Notes: generated from the letters alone by a model not told the origin. 64,000 nucleotides of DNA from Spisula solida (GCA_947247005.1 OX365949.1:2862001-2926000), one strand, 5' to 3'. Positions 13,001-25,160 are shown, numbered from the stretch's first letter. Program-made: numbers and translations.

Positions 13001-16000
13001 AAACCATCTTTTTATATGCAACCTCCCCATTATCTTAATATAGTCTAAACCATCTTTTTATATGCAACCTCCCCATTATCTTAATATTGTCCAAACCATC
13101 TTTTTATATGCAACCTCCGCATCACCTTAATATTGTCTAAACCATCTTTTTATATGCAACCTCCCCATTATCTTAATATTGTCTAACCTATCTTTTTATA
13201 TGCAACCTTCCCATTATCTTAATATTGTCTAAACCATCTTTTTATATGCCACCTCCCCATCACCTTAATATTGTCTAAACCATCTTTTTATATGCCACCT
13301 CCCCATCACCTTAATATTGTCTAAACCATCTTTTTATATGCAACCTTCCCATCACCTTAATATTGTCTAAACCATCTTTTTATATGCAACCTTCCCATTA
13401 TCTTAATATTGTCTAAACCATCTTTTTATCATATAGGACATATTCTGTAACGACACCCACACACCAGTAAACTGTCGAGAAGAATTATGTGAATGTGTAC
13501 ATCGACTCAAGGTGCGTCTTGGTGATGTTGTAGAGCTCGTACTCATATCTAACGGAAAGCATGGCATCGGTTACCATCCGATGCATTTACATGGTCATAG
13601 TTTCTACGTTCTTGGTATGGAAAAGGTAAGCCAGATACATGTTTATCTGTTGCAATATCCGGTGTTCTATCCTATAGGAATGTAGGTAAAGTTTTGACAT
13701 AGGTAGTTTAAATTGACGGATTTACTATATAAACTATCTGGTAAAAGAACAATAACATGCATAGCCTAGCAATGTAGCTATACAGTCTGTTAATTCCGTG
13801 AAGGTTTACTATTATTGTATTTGTCATAATGTAGTCAACAAACACGAGATACATTAAGTATAGTGCGAAAAATTAATCTGATCCTCGAACTTTCTATTAG
13901 CATGATTTAACATTAGATTTCTTGTCCATTCTTTGATTTTAGCCATTGTTTTCATAAGCGGAGGGTTTTACGAACACATGTAATAAATTGATATATTCCA
14001 TAATAAAGTCATACATTACCGTCTGTGGACAGGTTAATTTACTCGAACTATCAATCTTAAAACTTATGTTCTGATTCGTAAGTTCGCTCCGTAGTATAAA
14101 TTGTCGTCATAGTTTGACGGATATTTTTCAGAACACTTGTGTAATAGATAATTATAGTATTGGTTTTTCGTCAAAAGTGTCTTCTTACAAGTTTGGTACA
14201 GTTAGTTTAGTTTATACTAATTTATTTAAGGTCGATTGTGAAACAAGTTTTTCCAACTTATATTAATCACTCTCGACACCTCATTCCTGATGCAATCCAT
14301 CGCCACGAGGGTATGAGAGAAGAGAAGCCAGTTTTCCTTTTATGCTGAGCGTCTAGCAAGGGAATTTCTTGTACCATTTTTATTTCGTCTTTGGTATGAC
14401 GCGGCCAGGGATCGAACCCGAGACCTCCCGCACTCGAAGCGAACGCTCAACCACTAGGCTATCGAGGGGGCGGTACAGTTTGGTGAGAACAAAGAACATA
14501 ATTGTCTGTAAATATTTTTTTACAAAAGTGTCCGCTTACTAAAATAAAGTACACTTTTAATGGAATCAGTGGGCGTGTCGGAGTATAAACATAAATTTAC
14601 AATGCTCATACATGGACTAGTTGACCAAAATGTCATCCTCAAATTGCAGCTCTTTGGCAACAGTTTGGTCATACAATTGTTTCTCTATGAAGCCTTATGA
14701 GTGCACAGCAATTCCCTACAGTACATCGCGGGCCTGTACATGGTCGGTATAAACAAATGAAATGTGCTTTCGGCTGACTCGTAGTTCACTTGTGTTTGAC
14801 CACAGGAACTTGCATTTATAATTTGAAAAAAAATGAAGAAAAAAATTAAAAACAAAATTGTTTTTCACTAGGCCTACTGTACTACTAAAATATATAATAT
14901 TTAATAGTAAAGTATAGCACAGATAATTTGACCTGATCCTGACCTTTATGCATGAATATATTACAAATTAATTACGTTAAATATATCAATTTCCGCGAGC
15001 AAATCGTGCAATATCGGTTCTTTAGATTTGTGTTGGTATTACACACCGAGCGTCTTCGTGATACTTCCCGCTTATGAAAACATACAACCGGGGTTATAAT
15101 TATAGACAATATATCAGCTGTTACATTATGCTAATTTAAAGGTCGACAGTCGTGTCAAATTCTCTGGACTATAGGCCTAGTGAAAAAAAAAATATTTTTT
15201 TTTCATTTTTTTTTTCAAATTATAAATGCAAGTTCCTGTGGTTTGACTGACTGAGGCGCAGGCTGTCGGGGGAGGGGTGGTCTTGTAGATATTCCTATCA
15301 AATCTGTTAAATTTTGCAAGACATTCCTTGAGATAAATTACTGATTTCATGCACAAAAACATGTAACTTGGCCTGTTTTCAGTTGAACTCTACGATTACA
15401 CGTTCCGAAATAGAAGAACTTGATCGCCGTGGTAAATTGAAGCGAAATTTAAGAAATCCAATAAAAAAGGACACAGTGATGGTCCCTGATGGTGGATATA
15501 CAATCATAAGATTCAAGGCCATAAACCCAGGTAGGATGTTAGAAACTTACCCACACCGTCTTGAATTTTACAAATACATTGTACAGTAATTTTTGTATCA
15601 ACACGAACAATAATGGAAATTGGGCAGTGTGTTTCGTATTGGTTTCGTATTGGGGTCAAAAATAATATTTTATTGGCCTCGTATATAATTATAGTTCTAT
15701 TGTTTTTTCGACAAAAAGATAGTATTCATATTGCATGTGAACCTGACCCTGTTATCACAGGCAAATGATCCGTACCGGTGTGTTCTTTACATGACATTGG
15801 CTATGTACATGTTCTTAACATGACATTTGCTATGGACATGTTCTTTACAAGACATTGGCTATGGACATGTTCTTTACATGACATTGGCTATGGACATGTT
15901 CTTTACATGACATTGGCTATGGACATGTTCTTTACAAGACATTGGCTATGAACATGTTCGTCTCATGACATTGGCTATGGACATGTTCGTCTCATGACAT

Positions 16001-19000
16001 TGGCTATGGACATGTTCTTTACATGACATTGGCTGTGGACATGTTCTTTACATGACATTGGCTGTGGACTTGTTCTTTACATGCCATTGGCTATGGACAT
16101 GTTCTTTACATGACATTGACTATGGACATGTTCTTTACAAGAAATTGGCTATGGACATGTTCTTTACATGACATTGGCTATGGACATGTTCGTCTCATGA
16201 CATTGGCTATGGACATGTTCTTTACATGACATTGGTTATGGACATGTTCTTTACATGACATTGGCTATGGACATGTTCTTTACATGACATTGGCTATGGA
16301 CACGTTCTTTACATGACATTGGCTATGGACATGTTCTTTACATGACATTGGCTATGGACATGTTCTTTACAAGAAATTGGCTATGGACATGTTCTTTACA
16401 TGACATTGGCTATGGACATGTTCGCCTCATGATATTGGCTATGGACATGTTCTTTACAAGAAATTGGCTATGGACATGTTCTTTACATGACATTGGCTAT
16501 GGACATGTTCGCCTCATGATATTGGCTATGGACGGGTTCTTTACAAGAAATTGGCTATGGACATGTTCTTTACATGACATTGGCTATGGACATGTCCTTT
16601 ACATGACATTGGCTATGGACATGTTCTTTTCAAGAAATTGGCTATGGACATGTTCTTTACATGACATTGGCTATGGACATGTTCGCCTCATGATATTGGC
16701 TATGGACATGTTCTTTACATGACATTGGCTGTGGATATGTTCTTTACATGACATTGACTGTGGACATGTTCTTTACATGACATTGGCTATGGACATGTTC
16801 TTTACATGACATTGACTATGGACATGTTCTTTACAAGACATTGGCTATGAACATGTTCGTCTCATGACATTGGCTATGGACATGTTCGTCTCATGACATT
16901 GGCTATGGACATGTTCTTTACATGACATTGGCTGTGGACATGTTCTTTACATGACATTGGCTGTGGACTTGTTCTTTACATGCCATTGGCTATGGACATG
17001 TTCTTTTTATGACATTGGCTATGGAAATGTTCTATACATGACATTGGCTATGGACATGTTCTCATTCCTCACATGTATAGAAGTTGTCATTGCCTCCAGA
17101 TTAGCAAAACTATTATATAGGCATCATACTGTTCATAGAATATACCACGTGTCTTAGGCTCTTAGCTCACACTTTCAACTTGAAGAAAGCAGCTTGTATA
17201 ACGTTTCAGTAATGATACTGTTATGTAGTACAAAAATGTACTTATCACGTGTGACCAATATAAAATTCTAAAACCAGTTCGTAATGATACTGTTATGTAA
17301 TACAAAAATGTACTTATTACGTGTGACCAATATTATAGCATGTACCTACCTACTGGCACGTGGTTTCATCGAATTTAACAATTTATGTAAGTTACTAAAA
17401 CCGATGAAACCAAGGTGTGTCTGTACCTGAAGTTTGTTATTTAATATGTTTTCTAAGACGTTCTTTATCACCTTGTTAGTGCGTGTTAATTAATAGTCCA
17501 ACGAAACAGATCCGTGTATGTTATTTTTGAAAAATGACATAATTAGAAAACTGTTATATAGTTTATATATGGCTCCAAATGTAACAACACACGTAGCTAA
17601 CTAGGTTGCATTAAAGTGACAAATCCGTTTTTAAAACACACCAACTTTATTTACAAGCATGAATAAACAGTTTAACAGTCGTAAACGTCTTAAGTCTTGG
17701 GTGGGATCTTACACCCACCCTCTCGCTCTATGTCTCACTCCTCCACTCTCTCGTTTCGTTCTCTCCCTCCCCCCTCATCGGGTATGCAGGGATTTATATG
17801 GGGTCCTATAGAAATCTGTTTAACTCGATAATTTCTCAAGAACAATGGAAACAAAGGTTACAAAATCAAAGTTGACTTAATCACAAAAAAGGGGGCAATG
17901 ACATCAATTAAACATTCAGATCAAAGAAATCTTAGTGCCATGTTTCATAACATTTTAAATAAACAGATGAGAAATTCATTAATGCACCGCCCTGCTATCA
18001 TAACAAGTGGTTTGCTCATCATGTAGTAATTGGATTAGTTAGGGACAATTGATTTTACAGGTGGGTAATCTCAATCCCATCGCCACTCGGCAAGTATATC
18101 AAGATTAAATTAATTTTATCAATTATGATTAATCTTTTTATATGAATACACTGTAGGAATCGTTACATAAACAACTTATGTTATGACTATTAATTCTGTG
18201 AAACAAAAGAATTGACCAATGTGGAACGTGCGTCATTTCAATATACATGTACTGGAATTACTCATTAATAAGACAGCTGGAAATGTAAATAGGAATACAT
18301 AACAATGAGTTTCTGACCTACAAGTTAATATTATAAATTATGATCAATTCATTAATTTACCGAAGCTTGGTGAAACAAAGGAGTTGATTGTAAAACATGG
18401 TCATGATATATATTTATTTATTCAATCCCACATCTATAATTACAACGGTCTGGTTTAAGCTGAAAAGATGCATGTATAATTGAATTAAGCGATTCTACAG
18501 AGCAAGTAAAAATTCTTGATCTATTTGGTTGTTGTCTACTGGTTAATTACTGTTGCAGGTGTCCAATACCTAATTAATATAATAATTAGAATAAACAGAC
18601 CTGTTCAGGCCCATTGTGTTACACAAATGTTCGCGGTTATTACAATCATTACTGTTGATTCAAAGTTATCTGTCACAACCGTGTAAACAAACATCCAATA
18701 CGATCGATTGTTACATGTGTGTCAGGCATAAGTCCTTACATCATTAGTACATTTAAATGTTTCTGTTTAACTGCTCTATAGCCTATAGCTCTATAGCCGA
18801 GTGGTTAACAGCTATGGTTTTTGTGAGTCTTATTTTGAAAATGTACTCAGTTTACTGCGAGTTCAAATCCCAACAATGCCTATTCCCGCGATTACATACA
18901 TGCAATGAATAAACTAGATATATTCGCATTTGTATTCCAGCACACCAGGATTGTGTTCATCCTATGAAGCTTGAAAAGTCTGCAATCATTGGTCAATACA

Positions 19001-20354
19001 AACATTTACCTATTTAGAAATGGAACTTTCTGGCGGTTTTGATATATATCTTTGAATCGACAGTACACGTTCATGGCAGGAAATGATCACTGACTTACCA
19101 CGACATACAAGTTTTTGACCAAGTTTATTTTAAAGGAAGCCTTACATTATTGTCATAATCAATCAATAAAATCCCGAACAATGTAAATTCCTAATATTCT
19201 CGGTGAATCAATTTTCGGTAATTTCGCAGATAAAATAGATCGCGAAATGAAATCCCCTTGACTAATTGGACTCAAAAATATGTTACTAACAAGAGATTTT
19301 TCTGTCAATATTTTAAATACACTAAACCACCAAATTCCTATTTTACCGAAATCCGCGAAATTTAATACACGCGCAAAGTAACGATTTTACAGTTGGTCGA
19401 CTGGCTCTAATAGTCTTCAATGTCCATGTTTTCAACAATGAGATTTGTGCACTTTCTGTATTATTAGACATTGCTGAATGTCCTGTGAAAAAAATACGTC
19501 AATGTGCTTTTTGTCAGTAATGTTTTGCTCAAAGTCCAGTATTTTTACCACTACGTAGCGTGCATGTTGCTGAATGTCCCGGAGATTGGTTACTCTAAGA
19601 GCAGCTTAAACTATAACAAAATAAAGTTGACCAATTGCTGTCCTTTATTTTGTCACGTAATTAACTGAAATGTTTAATGTTAAGTTGCTCATTGTCCTCT
19701 ACCAGTCGTTCTTATATGATCCAATGTCCAGAACAACCAATGAAACCGCGTTATTTCGGTACTTTTGTGTCCTAACTCCAGGTGTGCAACTTACAAATGC
19801 AAAAGTTGCTCAGTGTCCAAATTCGGGATAACACATTTCTTTTCAAAACAGACGTATCAACGTAAATTTTAAGGCGGAATAATGGATGCAATGGGAAGAA
19901 TGAAGCCATTGTCCTATATCTACGTTTTTTTTAATTTTGAAAATCGGTTTACAAAAAGATATTTGACAAAGTCAAATGTTTAACCTCCATTTTCTCAATA
20001 ACATGATTTTGGCACTTCGATCACTATTAGAGCTAGCCGACGAGTTGTCTAGCATAGTTTGTGTTTTTTAAACTTGCAGGGTTTTGGTTGTTCCATTGCC
20101 ATGTCGATTTCCATTTTGCTCTTGGTATGTCCATTGTGGTCCAAGTTGGAGAACAGACGGATATGACGTCAACGCCAAACAACTTTCCACGATGTGGTAG
20201 CTGGCATTACTCTCAAGAGACCCCGGACTACTACGAGAACATGTGCGCGCAATATTCGAACGGTGTCGACATACTTTCTACTCCAAGGACAATGGTGTAT
20301 GTTTTTTGGATGACTTTGGCATTTCGAACAGTTATGTCTTGGTTGGTGATGTAA
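2500..20354 (+). CDS. Laccase-type multicopper oxidase, 10 visible exons, 5' end missing
   Basis: Exons: 2500-2717, 5500-5666, 7743-7990, 8424-8697, 9232-9396, 10316-10493, 11068-11364, 13437-13625, 15383-15530, 20080-20354. Every junction is AG/GT and phases agree, giving 718 residues plus a stop. Three-cupredoxin oxidases of this family oxidise phenols or metal ions at a type-1 copper and reduce O2 to water at a type-2/type-3 trinuclear centre. All four ligand motifs are present: HWH at residues 96-98, HAH at 140-142, HPMHLHGH at 562-569, and [12 protein letters not shown] at 633-644 with Cys634 and the axial Met644. The paired Cys-rich N-terminus (HPCRREC, ACFNC, DCDRPHC) is typical of animal laccases. 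Such enzymes are usually secreted, but no signal peptide is visible; exon 1 needs one more base from an upstream exon (phase 1). Residues 223-286 form a Met-rich insert. The C-terminus is hydrophobic, which could mean a membrane or GPI anchor. Physiological substrate is unknown; roles such as shell or pigment formation are guesses. Confidence 0.95.
2718..5499 (+). other. Laccase intron 1, no feature recognised
   Basis: AT-rich. The 120-codon minus-strand ORF at 2989-3351 has no recognisable domain. No repeat family seen apart from short TA runs. Confidence 0.5.
5500..5666 (+). CDS. Laccase exon 2
   Basis: Acceptor 'ttggcag' ends at 5499; donor gtaata follows 5666. Encodes 'TSIHWHGV', the first HxH pair of the trinuclear copper site, and '[11 protein letters not shown]'. 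Starts phase 0 and ends two bases into an Arg codon. Confidence 0.95.
5720..6075 (+). mobile_element. tRNA-derived SINE (family B) in laccase intron 2
   Basis: Head 'gatggtcgattggttagcgc' (A-box like) and 'ggggtccctgattctaatc' (B-box like); body with 'tagtctcgcgcgtatcggtg', 'aactaaggagtc'; tail 'cctcaaagacggaggtcatt'. Shares body and tail with copies at 27740-27960, 44505-45545 and 46195-46500. Confidence 0.7.
6786..6935. repeat. Short tandem duplication, two about 70-bp units
   Basis: Two diverged copies of 'cagatgcttttgct-n-aataagtcat...tatagtat' in laccase intron 2. Confidence 0.6.
7743..7990 (+). CDS. Laccase exon 3
   Basis: Encodes '[17 protein letters not shown]', holding the second HxH pair (residues 140-142), then the end of cupredoxin 1 and 'SSILING' leading into the link to domain 2. 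The donor gtaggt splits the Gly codon of LINGRG. Confidence 0.95.
8424..8697 (+). CDS. Laccase exon 4 with Met/His-rich insert
   Basis: Completes 'LINGRG', the usual start of cupredoxin 2, then diverts at once into a low-complexity stretch with 15 Met and 6 His within about 75 residues (8459 to about 8680) before rejoining conserved sequence at '[15 protein letters not shown]' in exon 5. Acceptor 'tttcag' and donor gtgaga are both good and frame is kept on both sides, so the insert is coding rather than retained intron. Confidence 0.93.
9232..9396 (+). CDS. Laccase exon 5
   Basis: Encodes '[15 protein letters not shown]' and '[13 protein letters not shown]', the core of cupredoxin 2. Acceptor 'cttgcag', donor gtgagt, phase 2 at both ends. 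Confidence 0.95.
10316..10493 (+). CDS. Laccase exon 6
   Basis: Starts with '[19 protein letters not shown]', the conserved end of cupredoxin 2, then 'TAIIRYQGA'. Acceptor 'atatgcag', donor gtaagt, ends phase 0. Confidence 0.95.
11068..11364 (+). CDS. Laccase exon 7
   Basis: Linker into cupredoxin 3; 99 codons, phase 0 at both ends. Holds '[16 protein letters not shown]', which resembles the laccase region before domain 3. Acceptor 'tattttag', donor gtaagt. The following intron contains the 46-bp array. Confidence 0.9.
11889..13430 (+). repeat. 46-bp minisatellite in laccase intron 7
   Basis: About 33 units of 'taatattgtctaaaccatct' plus 'ttttatatgcaacctcccca', including variants (cctgcctat, accatattt). 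The array runs to within 10 bp of exon 8: its last unit breaks into 'tttttatcatatag', the acceptor itself. Each unit carries a branch-point-like 'tctaaac' and a pyrimidine tract. Confidence 0.97.
13437..13625 (+). CDS. Laccase exon 8 (HPMHLHGH)
   Basis: Encodes the type-1 His and third HxH pair in '[16 protein letters not shown]' (residues 560-575). Its acceptor 'catatag' lies at the very end of the 46-bp tandem array, whose last unit supplies the polypyrimidine tract. Donor gtaagc, 63 codons, phase 0. Confidence 0.96.
14262..14476 (-). mobile_element. tRNA-derived SINE (family A) in laccase intron 8
   Basis: On the minus strand: A box TAGCCTAGTGGTTGAGCG, B box GGGTTCGATCCC, then a body with 'GCGTCATACCAAAGACG' and a tail toward 14262. 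The acceptor-stem halves do not pair, so it is not an intact tRNA gene. Confidence 0.75.
15383..15530 (+). CDS. Laccase exon 9
   Basis: Encodes '[19 protein letters not shown]', the conserved strand of cupredoxin 3 before the HCH motif. Acceptor 'tgttttcag'; donor gtagga splits the Gly codon completed in exon 10, more than 4.5 kb downstream. Confidence 0.95.
15781..17062 (+). repeat. 29-bp minisatellite in laccase intron 9
   Basis: About 44 units of 'ctttacatgacattggctat' plus 'ggacatgtt', with recurring variants (gtctcatgac, tttacaagaaa, cgcctcatgat) in repeating order, indicating multi-unit duplications. 29 is not a multiple of 3, but the unit is stop-free in several frames and gives a false 126-codon ORF. 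Confidence 0.97.
17208..17335. repeat. Tandem duplication, two about 70-bp units
   Basis: 'gtaatgatactgttatgta' to 'cgtgtgaccaatat' occurs at 17208 and again at 17281. Confidence 0.75.
18640..19075 (+). mobile_element. SINE-containing repeat (family C), copy 1
   Basis: tRNA-like head with A box TAGCCGAGTGGTTAACAG (18795) and B box GAGTTCAAATCCC (18860). Flanking 'tctgtcacaaccg', 'attccagcacaccaggattg' and 'tctggcggttttga' recur in the same order at 32288-32970, so the mobile unit is longer than the tRNA-like part. Confidence 0.65.
19465..19915. repeat. Dispersed 'ttgctnantgtcc' motif
   Basis: Related words near 19471, 19529, 19567, 19686 and 19807, in laccase intron 9 just before exon 10. 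Spacing irregular; origin unclear. Confidence 0.4.
20080..20354 (+). CDS. Laccase exon 10 (HCH motif and stop)
   Basis: Acceptor 'aacttgcag'. Encodes '[17 protein letters not shown]' with the type-1 Cys634, the last HxH pair, His639 and axial Met644, then a Cys-containing tail with a hydrophobic end (about residues 697-718) and TAA at 20352-20354. A Met axial ligand is usually linked to a lower redox potential than Phe or Leu. Confidence 0.96.
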
Positions 20355-23300
20355 ACATCAGTTGGTGATGTTAACATCACTTTGTATAGTCTGATAGAAT
20401 TCCAACTTCGGCGGCAATATTTCAGTCAAACATAGTATGTATGTATGCACAACCGTATCCGTGGTTTTATAACAATTTACATAATTTTACATGTATATAT
20501 CAGCTACCAGAATTAGTTACAACTATAAATGAAATAATAAACACATGTCAAACTATTTTAAATTTAAGTATAACTCGATTTATCAGGTCGGTCACTTGTT
20601 TACATAACATAACATTGCAATTTCTCTTATTAATGTATTATTTTGATAGACATTATGTGTTTTAGTATGTAGCTTAGTTAATAAGGTATCAGGTTTTACC
20701 GCCTTTTTCTTCCAATTAAAATGTTTAACACAATAAATATACAATGTTTTGCTATTGTGATGTTTGTATACAAGTGACATACATGATTAAACAGACTATG
20801 CAAATCTTAATTATTCCGTGAAAGAATAGATTACATTAGCTGCCTACATCAGTTGTCTCTTAAATGTTTATACTACGGTTAAATTAGTTTTGCGTTCATA
20901 ATAGTATGGACTGAAATGTTGCTATCGAAGTATTACATATAATGTAAACCCAGACAGCTATTTGTTGTTTGTTATTCTGATATTATCTCTATCTACATGA
21001 GATTGTAATCGTTCATTACCAAAAATACAAGTTCGTTCCCATCTTCTATCAGGAGAAGACGAACCGTAAACTGAAAGAAAACATAAGACATACGGCGTGT
21101 ACAACTGGGAAACGTTATTGTATTTTTTTCAATTGGGTTCACTCTAAACCACCAGCTAAAATTCAACACATTTTAGGTTATGGAATAAGTTTGTCTTCAG
21201 TTGCTCCACAAACTTAAGGAATGGTATTAAGGAACTGTGTTTATGAATCGTATTAGGGAATCGTATTCTACGTTGAGCAAGTTGCTGCACGATCTTATTT
21301 CGTTCAGCCAAGAGCTGTATTTGCCTGAAAAAAAATCGTTAAGTATTTGCAAGAAGGGGAGCCACCACATAGATATTACTCAGCGGAAACAACCCAGTTG
21401 GAAACGCCAATTGATCGGATGTTTGTGAATGAAACTTCTTGACGTGTTGTTACATATAATCACTGTGTTTGCCATATGTTGTAAACCTAAACACTTACAT
21501 TTTGTTATTCTTTTAATTTGAATCTTGTAATTTCATTTTGCAGAGTCTGAGATTTTGCTTGGACTGAGTTTCAGCAGAGATATTGAATTTGTTTGTAACC
21601 ATGTGTTTGTGTTGAACTTACAACTTTATTAGTTTTTATCATTTTCTGATTTAGTTACTACGTTGCAACAACACCTTGTACATCATTACATGTAATTAAT
21701 AAGTGATGCAGTTTAAACTTCTATGATCAATGCCTATAATATGTACATATTCCCTGTCGTTTAATTGCAGGTAAGTTTTCATACATTCACAAAAGTTCCC
21801 ACACCGGCGAAATTAACTATACTTATACTGCACATGGGCAACAAATTCTAAGCACTTTCCACTTATAACAAGCAAATAGGGAATTATCTATGAAGATATT
21901 TCGCTATCAGAAAATGTCTGTACCTTCACTGAGACTCACATGTCGAACTAGCCAACCCCTAGTTTCACATTCAAGCTGCCATATTTTACATACAGACCAG
22001 GGTCATTTTTGCACATTTCAATTAATGCAAAACATACACAACTGTTTCAATATTTTAGATTCTAGCCAAATAATTATTCTAAAATAGGCTTCTCCGTGGC
22101 CAAATTTGAAACTCCCAAAAACTGTTGAGTTCTACCTTAAATGTCAGGCAATGGATGATTTTCCGTTTAATAATAATGACTCAATAAATAATAAACGCAT
22201 TGGTGTTCATTGACTGTACCATGTATGTAGAGGTCAGATCTCCCATGTTTGTCTGTGACAAACGGATGTGCCATATTGTATATTAAAATATATAGTCTAT
22301 TTTGATATTTTGGGGTGTTGCAGCAATTTTAACTATCAAATTAAGTGTCATGTGTACTGAGTTTTGTTTTGCTGGAATACTTTTCAGCAGATAAATGAAC
22401 GTTTTTGAACACTTGTTTATATTGCACAGTCTTTTCTTGATTGTTTTCTGTATACGTAACGTACACTTCTGAGTGTACAAATTGTTTAATTGCGTTTGTG
22501 AATCTTACTGGTTTTTGTTTTAGAAATATTACATGAATATAAATGCTCTATAAATGTTGTACATAACATACTTTTCGTCTAGACGTTTTTTAAAGAGGCA
22601 TTCCCTACATCAGCTCTAGCATAGTATTCTCCATAAGAGCATTTAAGCAGCAAAAAACCTATAAACTCCTATAATACATGTATTGAAAAGGATATGTCAC
22701 TTGGTGTTGGTTTACTTAAAGTCAAAGGGAAACAACAGTTACTCATTCAATCGTGTTGGCCAAAACCTATACTATGTATTGACGACTACTTTTGCTCTCT
22801 GTGGGGTTAAATATTTTATCCTGTTCTTAGTACTAAGTAATTGTTGGGATTTTTTGCTGTATCTAGAGAGGATTTAGCAATAATAATTATTATTTCAAGT
22901 CTAACATCTTAAAATCAATTCAACGATCGACATCGTAGGGAATGCCTTCTCTATAAATGTGTACTGTTCGGTTGTGTAGTTTGCATACATTTTGTATTTG
23001 GACAATGTTGCACAAATGATAAAAGTTGCTTAATAAACCCAATTTTCACATGTGAGATGTTTTAAATTGCTTTAAATGGTTTGAAGATTGTTAAAAAACT
23101 TAAGTTGTTATTGAAACACTCTTGATATACAAAACAGGGGTCCTAATCAGGTATAATGACCAATCCCGAAAATGAGCCGCAAGTCTATTTCGGGTACCAT
23201 TTAGCACAAATTACTATAGCAGAACTTTGTTTCAAACATTGTTCTGTTGTTAAAATTCAGCTTATGGATTCTTTGAATTCTTTTCATCCAATGATCCAGT

Positions 23301-24330
23301 AACGAATATTTTCTGCAGAAAAGTGCACGTGTCCAAAGCAATTATATATTTTTGTTATATTAATATGTATGTGCTATTGTATATAATTATGCTTTGCTTA
23401 AGTTGTTATTGTTTACGTTTTGTTAATAACGTTTTATAATAATATATCCATTTTGTGTATATATGTAGTAAATTTCCGCTAATAAGACCACGTTTATTTC
23501 TTTGAAAGTATTTCGATATTTGCAACCATGACCTCTGTGTAAATTATTAAAGAGTCTAAGTCTTAAAATAAAACTTAGAATAAAAGCTGGACGCCATTAC
23601 GTAATCTTAATATTGATCGCTTTGCTATTATTAAGATCGCCGTCCTGTTGCTTCTTATTAGCGGAATTTTATTGTAGTTTATTTTGCAAGAACACCAACA
23701 AAGTTGACAGAAATCCATTTCAACATTACTTTCCGGGTAGTAAAAGTTGAATTTATGTTATAAGGTTAGATTCAGGTAATATATTTAAAATGGGTACATC
23801 CAGTGCGTTAGCTTTAAACTCCTCGATTTAGTTGTAGTAATAAGATGCGTTATTCATATGACGTCAATGAGTAAACCATGGTGTCATATTTGCCGAGATG
23901 ATCGGGAAAGTACTGTTCGTGATGTTTTGAATACGTGCAAGGGGTCTTGAACTAGTAAAAAGTGATTCCCGACTGTTTGAAATGACATACTACACTTATT
24001 CATATACTCATAAAAACTGGTAAAAAGTAACCTTTGATCAGGCGCCCTAAATAACGCAACAATTATACAGTTAGGTGGTATTTATAGTTTAACCTCTTAA
24101 CTTTTACAAGTAAAGATAATAAGAAACGAGGTTATACCCACTCGGCAAACAACATCTAAAACACTGCTAGTTACCAGCAACATTCCTTTGTACATTATAC
24201 TTGTATAATGTTTTATTTTGTTTTTCATTTTTCTTTATGAATAAAGAATTATCTAAAAGCTTTATAACCAATTATTTGTTATTTATCTTTCCCCATACCT
24301 TAGTGAAGGGCGGCGTAACTTGGTCAAAGT
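20355..24330. other. Laccase 3' flank, no gene recognised
   Basis: Probably 3'UTR at first: an AATAAA lies at 20536-20541. The rest is AT-rich, with no ORF above about 70 codons and no domain or repeat family recognised. Confidence 0.45.
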
Positions 24331-24424
24331 AGACCTACATCTACTGACAAGAGTAAACCAATCTATCCAACATTTTATAACAGTTATTCCCCTTTTCTGA
24401 CTTTGAATCTTTACACAAAAATGT

Positions 24425-25160
24425 TAACAAGAGATGTTTGTAAAACACGTATGCCCCCATGGCAGCCCAATAGTCAGAAATGGTGTAGGTCGCAGTGACC
24501 TTGACCTTTAACCTACTGACCTCAAAATCAATAGGGGTCATCTACAGTAACTATTGCTGACCAACCTCCATGTAAAGTTTGAAGATCCTAGGTCAAAGCG
24601 TTCTTGAGTTATTGAACGGAAATCATTTAAATAGTCAGAAATAGTAAAGGTCACAGTGACCTTGACCTTTGACCTATTGACCCAAAATCAACAGAAGTCA
24701 TTTACTGTTGCTGACCAACCTCCATGTAGAGTTTAAAGATCCTAGGTCAAAGCGTTCTAGAGTTATTGAACGGAAACCATTCAAATAGTAAAGGTCACAG
24801 TGACCTTGATCTTTAACCTACTGACCTCAAAATCAATAGGGGTCAACTACTGTTGCTGACCAACCTCCATGTAAAAGTTTGAAGATCCTAGATCAAAGCG
24901 TTCTAGAGTTATTGAACGGAAACCATTCAAATAGTCAGAAATAGTAAAGGTCACAGTGACATTAACCTTTAACCTACTGACCTCAAAATCAATAGGGGTC
25001 ATCTACTGTTGCTGACCAACCTCCATGTAAAGTTTGAAGATCCTAGGTCAAAGCGTTCTTGAGTTATTGAACGGAAACCAATTTATACGACCGACAGACA
25101 GACAGACCGACAGACATGTGCAAAGCAATATACCCCCTCATCAAAGATGGGGGGGGGGGC
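24425..25160 (+). mobile_element. Tandem-repeat element D, copy 1
   Basis: Starts 'aacaagagatgtttg...tatgcccccatgg' and ends '...caaagatgggggggg'. Inside are about four units of roughly 150 bp with 'gtcacagtgaccttgacctt', 'caacctccatgtaaagtttg' and 'agttattgaacggaaa', then a gacagacagacc run. An inverted copy is at 39495-39905. Confidence 0.75.

Noticed and set aside
14380..14476. Possible tRNA gene on the minus strand
   Set aside because: A and B boxes are good but the acceptor stem does not pair and a SINE body follows.
16342..16722. 126-codon plus-strand ORF with repeating peptide
   Set aside because: It is the 29-bp minisatellite read through; the peptide cycles through three frames of the same unit and lies in a laccase intron.
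18786..18880. Possible tRNA gene on the plus strand
   Set aside because: The space between A and B boxes and the unpaired ends do not fold as a tRNA; better explained as a SINE head.
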